A stretch of DNA of 64,000 nt. It comes from Paraplanobispora takensis (GTDB lineage: Bacteria; Actinomycetota; Actinomycetes; Streptosporangiales; Streptosporangiaceae). The DNA is taken from assembly GCF_016863195.1 (NCBI RefSeq), contig NZ_BOOK01000029.1:124001-188000 (forward strand), given 5' to 3'. The translations under genes were made by a program, and so were the position numbers. The notes beneath the pieces were generated by a model that saw nothing but the letters and a program-made list of their open reading frames with translations, made no database searches and had not been told where the DNA came from. This document shows positions 52,532 to 61,748 of the stretch, piece by piece (within the stretch, counting starts at the first letter, position 1; every line of letters starts with the position of its first letter).

Positions 52532-54793
52532 TCACTCGTAGCGCAGGCCGATCTCCCTGACGATCTCCAGGAAATTCTGTCCCGCGTCGGGCGCGAAGGG
52601 CCCGGGAGTGTAGGTGACGGCGGTCAGGACGCCGGAGAAGGGGAACGGCCCGCGGGCCTCGTACAGGTCCCAGGAGACGGGGGAGCGGCGGTCGATCCCC
52701 ACGTCGATCCCCTCGAAGGGGGACATCGCCGCGAGCATCGGCAGGCCCGCCGCCGACGCCCGCTCCTCGCCGTCGGCCAGCACGGTGACGTCCCACACCC
52801 AGCCGCCCGGCGCGCTCACCTCCACCCGCGCGGTCCGCTCCGGTACGGCCCCCGCCCGCAGCTCGTGCATCACCCCGTAGGCGTTGAGCGCGAAGAGGAG
52901 CTCCCCGCCCTCGACGTACAGCACGTAGCCGCCGCCCTGGTCGCCGTGGGCCACCAGCACGCCCTCGCCCGGCTCGGCGATCTCCGCCTCCACGCTGAAG
53001 GAGCGCCACTGGACCAGCTGGAGCGAGCGCCACCGCTCCAGGGTGTGCACGGCGGGCGTCAGCCGTACCGGGCCGGCGTCGGCGTGCCACGGCGGGCGCA
53101 GCAGATAACGCAGGCGCGAGCCCTCGTCCAGCGGGTACACCAGGTTCTCCCGGGCGGCCTCCTCCCAGGCGGCGGCCAGCTCGGCGACGAGGCCGGGCCG
53201 CTCGGCGGCCAGGTCGCGCAGCTGGACGCGGTCGGCGCTCTGGTCGTACAGCTCCCACTCGTGGTCGCCGAACGGGGTCAGCGGCCGGTGCCGGGTCACG
53301 ATCTCCCAGCCGTCGCGGTAGAAGCCCCGGTTGCCGGCCAGCTCGAAGTACTGCTCGGTGTGATCGTGTCCGGCCGCCGCCTCGCGCAGCGGGCCGCCCA
53401 TCGAGACCCCCGTCCGGGGCAGGCCCTCGGCGGCCTCGACCCCGGTGAGGTCGAGCAGAGTCGGCAGCAGGTCGGTGACGAAGGCCCACCGGTCGCGCAG
53501 GCCCGAGGCGTCCAGGCCCGCCGGCCAGGAGAACAGCAGCGGCACCGAGTGGCCGCCCGCGTGAGTGTTGATCTTGTAGAGCCGGAAGGGCGTGTTGGAG
53601 ACCGTCGCCCAGCCGCGCGGATAGTGCGCCAGCGTCCGCGGCCCGCCGACCAGGTCGATCCCGGCCAGGTCGGCGGTGAAGTCCTCGCGGTCGTGCCCGC
53701 TGTTCTTCGACAGCAGCGTGCGGAAGTACTGCGTGGTGCCGCGCTCCTCGCCCTCGCGGGAGCCGCCGTTGTCGGAGGTGAAGATGAAGATCGTGTTCTC
53801 CAGCTCGCCGAGCTCCTCCAGGACGGCGCGCAGCCGTCCCGTGCTCGCGTCGATACTGGAGATCATCGCCGCGTAGACCTCCATGTATCTGGCGAACAGC
53901 CGGCGCTCGTCCCCGCTCAGGGAGTCCCAGGCCGGTACGTCGTCGCCGGGTACGGCGTCGCGGGGCGGCAGGGGAGTGCCCGGCGGGAGCAGGCCCAGCT
54001 CGATCTGTCGCCGGTGCCTGCGCTCCCTGATCACGTCCCAGCCCGCGTCGTAGGCGCCCCGGTGCGCGGCGACGTCCTCGGCCCTGGCCTGCAGGGGCGC
54101 GTGCGCGGCGCCGTGCGCGAAGTACAGGAGGAAGGGCCGGTCCGGGTCCGAGGCCCTGAGCCGGCGGATCATGCCGGTGGCCCGGTCGGTGAGGTCGTCG
54201 GTCAGGTAGTAGCCGTCGGGATAGCGGTCCACCTCGACCGTGTGGTTGTCCTCCACCAGCCGGTGCGGGTGGTGGAAGTTGGTGAAGGCCTCCAGGAAGC
54301 CGTAGAAGCGCTCGAACCCCCGCTGCAGCGGCCAGGCGTGCCGGGGCCCGGCGTCCGACATGTCGGAGTCCTTGGTCAGGTGCCACTTGCCGACCGCGAA
54401 CGTGGCCCACCCGGCATCCCGGAATATCTCGGCCGCGGTGACCGCGTCGCGGGAGATCTCCCCGGCGTATCCGGGGAAGCCCGGATCGGAGTTGGCGACG
54501 TGGCCGACCCCGGCCAGGTGCGGGTTGACCCCGGTCAGCAGAGCCGCCCTGGTCGGCGAGCACATGGGGGTGACGTGGAAGTTCGTCCACTGCACCCCGC
54601 CGGCGGCCAGCGCGTCCAGGTGCGGGGTGGGGATCTCCGACCCGTAGCAGCCCAGGTCGGAGAAGCCCACGTCGTCGGCGAGCACGATGACGATGTTGGG
54701 CTTCCCCGCCGCCGACGCCCGCGGCGGCCACCACGACTGCGACCCCGCGAAGGTCCGACCCACCCGTCCGGGGAACCCCTCGTACTCGATCAT
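52532..54793 (-). CDS. Arylsulfatase
   Basis: Hydrolyses sulfate esters. The 753-residue protein has the formylglycine motif CSPTR with C78 converted to formylglycine, metal Asp40 and Asp41 in VLADDVGFSD, the KWHLTKDSD and SDNGGSRE regions and a large C-terminal beta domain. No signal peptide is obvious, so it may act in the cytoplasm. The start at 54793 is chosen because a TATAAT -10 element ends 6 bases before the A of the ATG, suggesting leaderless mRNA. In-frame codons extend to 54865 but lack support. Confidence 0.9.
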   Translation of the reverse strand: MIEYEGFPGRVGRTFAGSQSWWPPRASAAGKPNIVIVLADDVGFSDLGCYGSEIPTPHLDALAAGGVQWTNFHVTPMCSPTRAALLTGVNPHLAGVGHVANSDPGFPGYAGEISRDAVTAAEIFRDAGWATFAVGKWHLTKDSDMSDAGPRHAWPLQRGFERFYGFLEAFTNFHHPHRLVEDNHTVEVDRYPDGYYLTDDLTDRATGMIRRLRASDPDRPFLLYFAHGAAHAPLQARAEDVAAHRGAYDAGWDVIRERRHRRQIELGLLPPGTPLPPRDAVPGDDVPAWDSLSGDERRLFARYMEVYAAMISSIDASTGRLRAVLEELGELENTIFIFTSDNGGSREGEERGTTQYFRTLLSKNSGHDREDFTADLAGIDLVGGPRTLAHYPRGWATVSNTPFRLYKINTHAGGHSVPLLFSWPAGLDASGLRDRWAFVTDLLPTLLDLTGVEAAEGLPRTGVSMGGPLREAAAGHDHTEQYFELAGNRGFYRDGWEIVTRHRPLTPFGDHEWELYDQSADRVQLRDLAAERPGLVAELAAAWEEAARENLVYPLDEGSRLRYLLRPPWHADAGPVRLTPAVHTLERWRSLQLVQWRSFSVEAEIAEPGEGVLVAHGDQGGGYVLYVEGGELLFALNAYGVMHELRAGAVPERTARVEVSAPGGWVWDVTVLADGEERASAAGLPMLAAMSPFEGIDVGIDRRSPVSWDLYEARGPFPFSGVLTAVTYTPGPFAPDAGQNFLEIVREIGLRYE

Positions 54794-54799
54794 GCGCGG

Positions 54800-54805
54800 A
54801 TTATA
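54800..54805 (-). promoter_or_regulatory. -10 element TATAAT of the sulfatase gene
   Basis: On the minus strand TATAAT is followed by CCGCGC and then the ATG. The spacing is that of a leaderless promoter with transcription starting at the A of the start codon. The -35 element is not clear. Confidence 0.55.
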
Positions 54806-54866
54806 GGGATCCTCGATTTCGTGCGGCGGGGACGAGCGTGGGGCCCGTACGGATCTCGGGTTCAAA

Positions 54867-54885
54867 TTAGGTTAGGCTTTCCTAA
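54867..54885. promoter_or_regulatory. Iron box (IdeR/DmdR type) upstream of the SIP gene
   Basis: TTAGGTTAGGCTTTCCTAA matches the 19-base IdeR/DmdR operator at 17 of 19 positions. It lies between the sulfatase and siderophore-interacting protein genes, about 125 bases before the SIP ATG. Confidence 0.85.
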
Positions 54886-55009
54886 GTAACATCATCAGTG
54901 ATCTCCCGTGCCGCGCCCGGCGGCCTCCCGGCGCGGGCACCGGGTGCCCTTCACGGGGCGGCACCCCGTGAAGGGCCGGGGAGATCCCACGAAGGGACCG
55001 TGAGAACCC

Positions 55010-55822
55010 ATGACTCCGCCGCGCCCCGCCGTCGTCCGGCATCCCCTCGCCTACCGGCTGCTCGAGGTCAGGCGGGTGGACCGGATCACCCCCGGCACCG
55101 TGCGCGTCACCCTGGGCGGCCCGGAGCTGCGGGGCTTCTGCAAGCAGGCGCCCACCGACCACGTCAAGCTCTGCTTCCCCGCACCCGGCGCCGAGCTGCC
55201 GGTGCCGGCCGTCGTCGAGAACGACGCCTGGGTCCGGGGCCAGGTCGAGCCGATCACCCGTGACTACACCGTCCGCCACCACCGGCCCGAGGCGCTGGAG
55301 CTGGATGTGGACATGGTCGTGCACGGCGACGGCGTCGCCTCCGCCTGGGCGGAGCGCGCCGAGCCCGGCATGCGGCTCGGGGTCCTCGGGCCGCGCGGTT
55401 CGGTGGTCGTGCCCCCGGTGTACGACTGGTACCTGCTGGCCGCCGAGGAGACGGGGATCCCCGCGCTGGGCCGCTGGCTGGAGGCGCTGCCCGCCGGAGT
55501 GAAGGTGATCGCTTTCGCCGAGGTCGCGGGCCCGCAGGAGGAGCAACCGCTGACCGTGCGCGAGGGCGTCAGCCTGACCTGGCTGCACCGGGGCACCGCC
55601 GAGCCCGGGACGACCGACCTGCTGGAGCGGGCCGTCCGCGCGGCCGACCTGCCCGGCGGCACGGGCTACGCCTGGGTCGCGGGCGAGGCCCGCACGCTCA
55701 GGCCGATCCGCCGCCACCTGAGGGAGGAGCGGGGGCTGGCGCCGGAGCAGGTCGACGTCGACGGCTATTGGAAGCGCGGCGAGGCCGACCACGACCACCA
55801 TCGAGACGACGAGGACGAGTGA
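55010..55822 (+). CDS. Siderophore-interacting protein (FAD-dependent ferric-siderophore reductase)
   Basis: Releases iron from imported ferric siderophores by reduction. The 270-residue protein has the FAD-binding RDYTVR motif in an FNR-like barrel and a NAD(P)-binding half with WVAGEA and VDVDGYWKRG. The C-terminus ends in a His/Asp-rich tail (DHDHHRDDED), which may bind metal. The iron box upstream makes it iron-repressed. Weak ribosome site GAGAA before the ATG. Confidence 0.92.
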   Translation: MTPPRPAVVRHPLAYRLLEVRRVDRITPGTVRVTLGGPELRGFCKQAPTDHVKLCFPAPGAELPVPAVVENDAWVRGQVEPITRDYTVRHHRPEALELDVDMVVHGDGVASAWAERAEPGMRLGVLGPRGSVVVPPVYDWYLLAAEETGIPALGRWLEALPAGVKVIAFAEVAGPQEEQPLTVREGVSLTWLHRGTAEPGTTDLLERAVRAADLPGGTGYAWVAGEARTLRPIRRHLREERGLAPEQVDVDGYWKRGEADHDHHRDDEDE

Positions 55823-56012
55823 CCCGGCCCGCTCCGGACATCCGGAGCCTCCCCGCCTCCACCTCGTCCAATTCGTCCAGCTCATCCGACTCATCCGGCC
55901 GCCGGGAGATCTCCGCACCGGCCGATCCCGCCCGTCGGAGCGTCTCCGCACCGGCCGTATCCGAGCGCCGGAGCGTTCCCGCGCCCGCCGTACCCGACCG
56001 CCGGAGGGCCTG
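55823..56012 (+). other. Repeat-rich linker, possible 64-codon reading frame
   Basis: A GTG at 55819 overlaps the SIP stop and gives a 64-codon frame ending where the permease ATG begins (TGATG). The codons encode Ser runs and repeated SAPAVSERRSVPAPA. DNA repeats around TCCGCACCGGCCG cause this. Probably a non-coding repeat, but the stop-start coupling on both sides is curious. Confidence 0.35.
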
Positions 56013-56999
56013 ATGCGGTGGACCGGACTGGCCCTCTCCTGCGCGGCACTGGGAGCGGTGACGGTGCTCAGCATCGCGGTCGGCGCCCAGGCGATCCCGC
56101 TCGGGGAGGTCTGGCAGCAGCTGTGGAACCCCACCGGCGGGGAGAGCGCCGCGATCGTCCACGACCTGCGCGTGCCCCGGACGCTCCTGGGCCTGTGCGT
56201 CGGCGCGGCGCTCGGGCTGGCCGGGGCGCTCATGCAGGGGCTCACCCGCAACCCGCTGGCCGATCCCGGCCTGCTCGGCGTCAACTCCGGGGCGTCGCTG
56301 GCCGTGGTCGGCTCCATCGTGTTCTTCGACGTCACGGACATGCGGTCCTGGGTGTGGTTCTCCATGGCGGGGGCGGCCGCGGCCGCGGCCGCCGTCTACG
56401 TCCTGGGCACGACCGGGCGCGGTGCGGCCGGTCCCGCCCGGCTGGTGCTCGCCGGCGCGGCCGTCAGCGCCGCCCTGCTCTCGGCCGTCGAGGCGATGCT
56501 CACCCTGGACGCCGGGGCGTTCGACCGGTGGCGCTTCTGGGACGTGGGGGCGCTCGCCGGCCGGGACGCCGCGGTCGTCGCGGAGATCGCGCCGTTCGTC
56601 GTCGTGGGCGCGGTGCTCGCGCTCGGGCTCGGGCGGGGGCTCAACGCCATCGCCCTGGGCGAGCAGGCCGGCCAGGGCCTGGGCGTGAACCTGGCCCGGG
56701 TCCGGCTCGGCGGGGCCGCGGCGATCATGCTGCTCTGCGGCGCGGCGACCGCCGCCGCCGGCCCCATCGGGTTCATCGGGCTCATGGCCCCGCACGCCGT
56801 ACGCGCCTTCACCGGGCCGGACAACCGCTGGGTCCTGGCCTACTCGGCCGTCCTCGCCCCGGTCCTGCTGCTCACCGCCGACGTCGTCGGCAGGGTGGTG
56901 GTGCGGCCGGGCGAGCTGGAGAGCGGCATCGTCACCGCGTTCGTCGGAGCCCCCGTGCTGATCTATCTCCTGCGCCGCCGACGGGCCGTCCGCCTGTGA
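56013..56999 (+). CDS. FecCD-family siderophore ABC permease 1
   Basis: A 328-residue inner-membrane permease for ferric siderophores. The family marks are present: VPRTLLGLCVGAALGLAGALMQ, NPLADPGLLGVNSGASL, and the EAA-like cytoplasmic loop before GPIGFIGLMAPHAVR. About nine or ten helices. GGAGG lies 5 bases before the ATG. It is paired with the next permease to form a heterodimer. The 3' end overlaps a GTG of the next gene in the same reading frame as permease 2. Confidence 0.93.
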   Translation: MRWTGLALSCAALGAVTVLSIAVGAQAIPLGEVWQQLWNPTGGESAAIVHDLRVPRTLLGLCVGAALGLAGALMQGLTRNPLADPGLLGVNSGASLAVVGSIVFFDVTDMRSWVWFSMAGAAAAAAAVYVLGTTGRGAAGPARLVLAGAAVSAALLSAVEAMLTLDAGAFDRWRFWDVGALAGRDAAVVAEIAPFVVVGAVLALGLGRGLNAIALGEQAGQGLGVNLARVRLGGAAAIMLLCGAATAAAGPIGFIGLMAPHAVRAFTGPDNRWVLAYSAVLAPVLLLTADVVGRVVVRPGELESGIVTAFVGAPVLIYLLRRRRAVRL

Positions 57000-57133
57000 A
57001 CCGTCTCCGGGCGTCCCCGGCCGAGCCCTCGGATCCCTCCGGACCGGCCCTCCCCGATCAAGTCGTTCTCTCCCCGCCGACGGGCCGCCCGCCCGCGACC
57101 GGCCCGTCCTCCCGTCTCGAAGGACCTCCTCCC

Positions 57134-58174
57134 GTGAGCGTCTACCGCATCCTCAGCACTCCCTCCCGCCGGATCTCCGTGCGGGTCCACCTCCGCGCGT
57201 CGGCGGTCGTCGCGGTCCTGCTGGCCCTCACGGCCGCGGTCGTGCTGGTCGCCATGGGCACCGGGTCCGCGGTGCCGGTCGGCGACGTCGTCAAGACCCT
57301 GTTCGGCGGGGGCGACGCCATGAGCGAGATGGTCGTCTACGAGCTGCGCGCCCCGCGGGCGGCGCTCGCCCTCCTGGTGGGGGCGGCGCTCGGCGCGGGG
57401 GGCGCCGTCGTGCAGAGCCTGTCGCGCAATCCGCTCGGCAGCCCGGACGTCGTCGGGGTGAACGCGGGCGCGGCGGCGGGAGCGGTCCTGGTGATCCTCG
57501 TCGTCGGCGCCCCCACGCCCCTGGGCGTCGCCGCCGGCGCGCTGGCCTGCGGCCTGCTCGCGGCCCTGGCGGTCTACGCGCTGTCCTACACGCGCGGGGT
57601 GCAGGGCACTCGGCTGATCATGGTGGGCGTCGCGGTCACCGCCATGCTCCACTCGGTCATCGCCTACCTGCTGACCAGGGCCGACCTGTACGAGTCGCAG
57701 GGGGCCAAGGTGTGGCTGGTGGGCAGTCTGGCCGGAGCGGGCTGGGAGCGGGTGGGGCCGGTGGCCGCGGCGACGGCCGTACTGCTGCCCGCCGCGCTGG
57801 CGCTGGGCCGGTCGCTGGGCACCATGGAGATGGGCGACGACGCGGCCGGCGCTCTCGGCATGCGGGTGGAGCGCCTGCGCTTCGCCCTGCTGCTGGTGGC
57901 CGTGGCGCTGTCGGGGATCGCGGTCTCGGCCGCCGGCCCCATCGCCTTCGTCGCCCTGGCCGCCCCGCAGCTCGCCCGGCGGCTGACCCGGGCCCCGGGG
58001 GCGGGCGTCGCCTCGGCCTCGGCCGTCGGCGCACTGCTGCTGGCGGGCGCCGACCTGGCGGTCCAGCGGCTGCCGACCCCCGGCCAGCTGCCCGTGGGGG
58101 TGCTGACCGGGGGTCTGGGCGGTCTCTACCTCGCCTGGCTGCTCCACCGTGAGTGGCGGGCGGGCCGCTCCTGA
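57134..58174 (+). CDS. FecCD-family siderophore ABC permease 2
   Basis: A 346-residue partner permease with the same features: APRAALALLVGAALGAGGAV, NPLGSPDVVGVNAGAA and GPIAFVALAAPQLARRL. The GTG at 57134 with AAGGA upstream gives the family start VSVYRILS. An in-frame GTG at 56996 overlapping the previous stop would add 46 low-complexity residues with repeated PPTGRPP and has no ribosome site. No ATP-binding gene follows; the ATPase must be encoded elsewhere or shared. Confidence 0.9.
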   Translation: MSVYRILSTPSRRISVRVHLRASAVVAVLLALTAAVVLVAMGTGSAVPVGDVVKTLFGGGDAMSEMVVYELRAPRAALALLVGAALGAGGAVVQSLSRNPLGSPDVVGVNAGAAAGAVLVILVVGAPTPLGVAAGALACGLLAALAVYALSYTRGVQGTRLIMVGVAVTAMLHSVIAYLLTRADLYESQGAKVWLVGSLAGAGWERVGPVAAATAVLLPAALALGRSLGTMEMGDDAAGALGMRVERLRFALLLVAVALSGIAVSAAGPIAFVALAAPQLARRLTRAPGAGVASASAVGALLLAGADLAVQRLPTPGQLPVGVLTGGLGGLYLAWLLHREWRAGRS

Positions 58175-58212
58175 CCGCCGGATGCGGGGGGCGGCCCGGG
58201 ACGGGCGCGGCG

Positions 58213-59223
58213 TCAGCCGGCGAACTGCTTCTCGACGCGGTCGATGATGTTGGACGCGCTGTAGTAGTCGATGCGGAAGGAGTCCAGGCCCAGGTCGTAG
58301 ACCCGCTTGTCGGCGACGGCCGACAGGTCCTTCCAGAGCGGCTTGGCCTGGGTGGCGGTGATCTCCTCGGCGCTGTGGCTGACGAAGAAGAGCGAACTGT
58401 CGCCGAACGCCTTGAGCACGTTCTCCTGCGCGACGCTCACGATGTCCTTGCGCTCGCCGCCCTCCCGGGTGTCGGCGGCGGCCAGGGAGGCGTCGAGGGG
58501 GTGGAGGGTGAAGCCGAGCGAGGCCAGCAGCGCGCCCTGGGCGGAGGCCTCGGTGAACACGGGGATGTCGGTGTTGTTGTCGCGCAGCAGCACCGCGTCC
58601 TGTCCGGGCTTCTTGATCGCGCTCTTCACCTCGGTCACGCGCCGGTCGTAGGCGTCGATGACCTTCTTGGCGTTCGCCTCCAGGCCCAGCGCGCCCCCCA
58701 GCTTGGTGGTGAGCTCCTGCCAGGAGAGGTTGTCGTGCCGGAACAGCACGGTCGGCGCGATGCTCTTCAGCCGGTCGTAGATCTTCAGGGTGCTGTCCGC
58801 GCCGGAGGCCGAACCGATGATCAGGTCGGGCTTGGCCGCGATGACCTTCTCGACGTCGGCTTCGAAGCCCTGGTAGAGCACCTGGACGCCCCGCTGCTCG
58901 GCGACGTCGGCCCACTGGGAGAAGAACCCGTTCGCCGAGGTGATCGGGCTGGGCGGGGTGGCCTGGGAGGCGACCAGCGGCGCCTCCAGCGCGAGCAGGT
59001 GGCCGGTCAGGGTGACGGCCACCGAGACGACGCGCTTGGGGGAGGCCGGCACCTCCGTGGTCCCCGCCTCGTGCTGGACGCTCCGCGTCCCGCCCGTGCC
59101 TGCGGCGCCGCTCGCGCTCTGCGCCGGGGCGGCCTCCGTGCCGGACCCGCAGGCCGCAAGGCCCAGCACGGTGGACGCCGCGACGACGGCGGCGGCCCAG
59201 CGCCGGCGGATAGATGCCCTCAT
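58213..59223 (-). CDS. Ferric-siderophore-binding lipoprotein
   Basis: A 336-residue solute-binding protein of the FecB/FhuD group. The lipobox Cys25 follows LGLAAC. The two lobes include EVPASPKRVVSVAV at the start of the binding fold and PDLIIGSASGADSTLKI. AGGAG lies 4 bases before the ATG. An iron box lies 34 bases upstream. It is convergent with the permeases, so the cluster is one import system in two transcripts. Confidence 0.92.
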   Translation of the reverse strand: MRASIRRRWAAAVVAASTVLGLAACGSGTEAAPAQSASGAAGTGGTRSVQHEAGTTEVPASPKRVVSVAVTLTGHLLALEAPLVASQATPPSPITSANGFFSQWADVAEQRGVQVLYQGFEADVEKVIAAKPDLIIGSASGADSTLKIYDRLKSIAPTVLFRHDNLSWQELTTKLGGALGLEANAKKVIDAYDRRVTEVKSAIKKPGQDAVLLRDNNTDIPVFTEASAQGALLASLGFTLHPLDASLAAADTREGGERKDIVSVAQENVLKAFGDSSLFFVSHSAEEITATQAKPLWKDLSAVADKRVYDLGLDSFRIDYYSASNIIDRVEKQFAG

Positions 59224-59256
59224 GACTCTCCTGCTTTCAGGTGTGTCCTACCAAAC

Positions 59257-59275
59257 TTAGGTAAGGCTAACCTAA
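59257..59275. promoter_or_regulatory. Iron box upstream of the siderophore-binding protein
   Basis: TTAGGTAAGGCTAACCTAA matches the IdeR/DmdR operator at 18 of 19 positions. Its edge is 34 bases from the start codon, overlapping the likely promoter. Confidence 0.9.
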
Positions 59276-59315
59276 ATAGCTTCTGAAGGTCGATGCGGGC
59301 CCCCGCCGGTACGCC

Positions 59316-61748
59316 TCACCGCTTCCAGAACGGGCGTCGCCTCTTCTCCTGTCCGCCGCCGATCAGGGTCTCCAGCGTGTGTACGGCCAGCCGCCACAGC
59401 GTGTCCACGTCGGCGGCGGGCTCGGGCGCCGTCAGGTCACGGGCCAGGGCGTCCAGTTCCGCGTGCCCGCCGAGGGAGGTGGCCAGCGCCGCCAGCCGGT
59501 CGCCGAGGTCGGCCAGGTAACGCAGCCGGTCGGCGGCCCGCAGGGACTCGGCGGCCCGCAGCCGGCGGAGCTCCTCGGCCAGCTGGGCCCGCAGCGCCTC
59601 CTGTGCGGCCGGGGTGGGGGCGGGAGCCGGAGGGTACGGCGTGATCATGTGCGGCGGGGGGACCGGGACGGTCGAGCCGGCCACGGACTTGTCCGCGCGC
59701 GGGAAGAACCGCTCGGTCTCCTGGAACGGGTCGGCGGAGCGCTCCTGCTCCATCCAGTCGAACGCCGCCGTGGGCCGGGACGCGCCGCGGGGGGCGCCCC
59801 CCGGAGCGGCCGGCCGCGGCGCGGCCGCGGGAGCGGCGGGCGGCGCGCCCATGGCCGCGGGAGCCGACATCCACGCCATCGGAGCGGCGGCCATCGGAGC
59901 GGCGGCGGGACCCGTCTCCCAGCCGCTGGGCAGCTCCACCGGCTGGACCACCCGGTGTTCCGGGCCGCCCTCGGCGACCACCCGCGAGTCGACCGCGACG
60001 AACGCGGTGAAGCGGCAGAGCACGCCGTACCGCAGGGAGGTCGCCAGGATCTTCTCCTCGACCGAGTGGTCGCCGGCGGCGTAGCGGTCCTCCAGGTCGC
60101 GGAGCCGCGCCCGCGCCCAGATCGACCGCACCGCGGGGTTGTCCACCCGCGTCCCGGTGATCCGCCGCTCCCACGACTGCCCGGAGGCGTCCGTGCCGTG
60201 CAGGACCACCGCGCCGGAGGCGGCGCCCCGGTAGCGGCCGTGCACGGTCAGCGGCACGCCGGGGTAGATCGAGCCGAGCCGGCCGGTCTCGCCGGGCACC
60301 GGGTCGAGCCCGTCGCCCTTGAGGGACAGGTCGGTGACCACCGGCGAGCCGATCCTGCGGTGGATGTGCTCCATCGCCTCATCCAGCCGGTCCTCCGACT
60401 CCACCAGCTCGCACCGGCCCCCGCCCAGGCCGCTCAGCCGGCTCAGGAACCCGGCGTTGACCGCCCGGTCGATGCCGACCGTGTGGACCCGCACCCCGAC
60501 CAGGCGGCTGCCGACCTCCTTGATGATCTGGGTCTCGTTGCCGACCTGCCCGTCGGTGACCAGCACCAGGACGCGGTCCCTGGAGGAGTCGCCCAGCATC
60601 GCGACGGCCTGGCGCAGCGGGTCGAGCATCTCGGTGCCGCCGCGGGCCTCCAGCCGCGCCAGGTGCTCGACCGCCCGGTAGCGGTTGCGGTCGGAGGCCT
60701 CCACGAGCCCGCCGTCGAGCCGCTCGGGCCGCTCCACCACGGTGTCGAAGGACAGCACCGCGAACCGGTCGGCGCCGGTCAGGGTGTCGATGATGCGGGC
60801 GGCCGCGCGCCGGGCGGCGACCATCTTCCAGCCGCCCATGCTGCCCGACCGGTCGAGCACGAGCACGACGTCCTTGGGCGTGGCGGTGGCCGGCGCCTGC
60901 GGCGGGACGACGGTCAGCGCGAACGTGCCCTCCTCGCCCTCGGCGTCGGGGACCAGCGTGAGGCAGGAGGAGGCGCCGAACGACAGGCGCAGGATGAAGT
61001 CGCGGTCCAGGCGCTCGCCCGGCTGCAGCCGTACCGTGCCGCCCTCCTGCAGGACCGTGTGCAGGCTGGAGCGGACCTCCTGCAGCTCCAGCCCGGCGGT
61101 GTCGATCGTGGCCGCCAGCGAGAGCCGCACCGGGTTGGGGAAGCCGGGCAGCAGCACGGGCGGGGTGATCCGGGAGGCGTCGGGCACCGCGTCGGTGTCC
61201 GGCGCCCAGCCGTCGCCGGCCTGCTCGCCGTCGAGCGGGACGCCGGGGATGTAACGCGGGGCGACGACCAGGGGGAAGCGGAAGGTCGCCGCGCCGTCCT
61301 CGTAGGGGAGCGGCTGGTCCAGCGTCAGGTGCACGGTGACCCGCTCGCCCGGCACGATGTTGCCGACCCTGATGGTGAAGACGTCGGGCCGGTCCTCCTC
61401 GGCGATGGCGGCCCGCCTGCCCTCGGCGACGGCCTGGTCGTAGTCGGCCCTGGCCTGGCCGCGCTCCTTGAGCACGCCCTCGACGATCCGCCCGTCGGCC
61501 TCCATCCTGAAGGCCGTCACGGCGGCCCGGTCGGGCAGCGGGAAGATGTAGGTCGCCTCCAGCGGCACGTCGAACGGGTTGCGGAAGCCCTGGGTCACCT
61601 TCACTCCGGCGACCAGGCCGGACAGCTCGGCGGTGACGTCGACGCTCTCCAGGGGCAGGTTTCCGCGCTCGGTGGTGAGTGCTCCCATCCCGGCGTCGGG
61701 GACCGGCGCGCACTCGTCCGGCCGTAGCGGGGTGATCGAAGTGATCAT
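59316..61748 (-). CDS. VIT and von Willebrand A domain protein
   Basis: An 810-residue protein with no signal peptide. Residues about 15-150 match a VIT domain (GFRNPFDVPLEATYIFPLP, then VGNIVPGERVTV). Residues about 285-460 form a VWA domain with the MIDAS DRSGSMGG, T in GGTEM and D in TDGQVG. An Ala/Pro-rich segment (about 590-700) and a Leu/Arg/Ala-rich coil end the protein. Related to inter-alpha-trypsin inhibitor heavy chains. The ATG overlaps the merR stop (ATGA), so it is coupled to the regulator. Function unknown. Confidence 0.9.
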   Translation of the reverse strand: MITSITPLRPDECAPVPDAGMGALTTERGNLPLESVDVTAELSGLVAGVKVTQGFRNPFDVPLEATYIFPLPDRAAVTAFRMEADGRIVEGVLKERGQARADYDQAVAEGRRAAIAEEDRPDVFTIRVGNIVPGERVTVHLTLDQPLPYEDGAATFRFPLVVAPRYIPGVPLDGEQAGDGWAPDTDAVPDASRITPPVLLPGFPNPVRLSLAATIDTAGLELQEVRSSLHTVLQEGGTVRLQPGERLDRDFILRLSFGASSCLTLVPDAEGEEGTFALTVVPPQAPATATPKDVVLVLDRSGSMGGWKMVAARRAAARIIDTLTGADRFAVLSFDTVVERPERLDGGLVEASDRNRYRAVEHLARLEARGGTEMLDPLRQAVAMLGDSSRDRVLVLVTDGQVGNETQIIKEVGSRLVGVRVHTVGIDRAVNAGFLSRLSGLGGGRCELVESEDRLDEAMEHIHRRIGSPVVTDLSLKGDGLDPVPGETGRLGSIYPGVPLTVHGRYRGAASGAVVLHGTDASGQSWERRITGTRVDNPAVRSIWARARLRDLEDRYAAGDHSVEEKILATSLRYGVLCRFTAFVAVDSRVVAEGGPEHRVVQPVELPSGWETGPAAAPMAAAPMAWMSAPAAMGAPPAAPAAAPRPAAPGGAPRGASRPTAAFDWMEQERSADPFQETERFFPRADKSVAGSTVPVPPPHMITPYPPAPAPTPAAQEALRAQLAEELRRLRAAESLRAADRLRYLADLGDRLAALATSLGGHAELDALARDLTAPEPAADVDTLWRLAVHTLETLIGGGQEKRRRPFWKR

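Noticed and set aside
56996-57133. Earlier GTG start of FecCD permease 2 at 56996
   Set aside because: It adds 46 repeat-like residues (PPTGRPP) without a ribosome site; GTG 57134 fits the family start.
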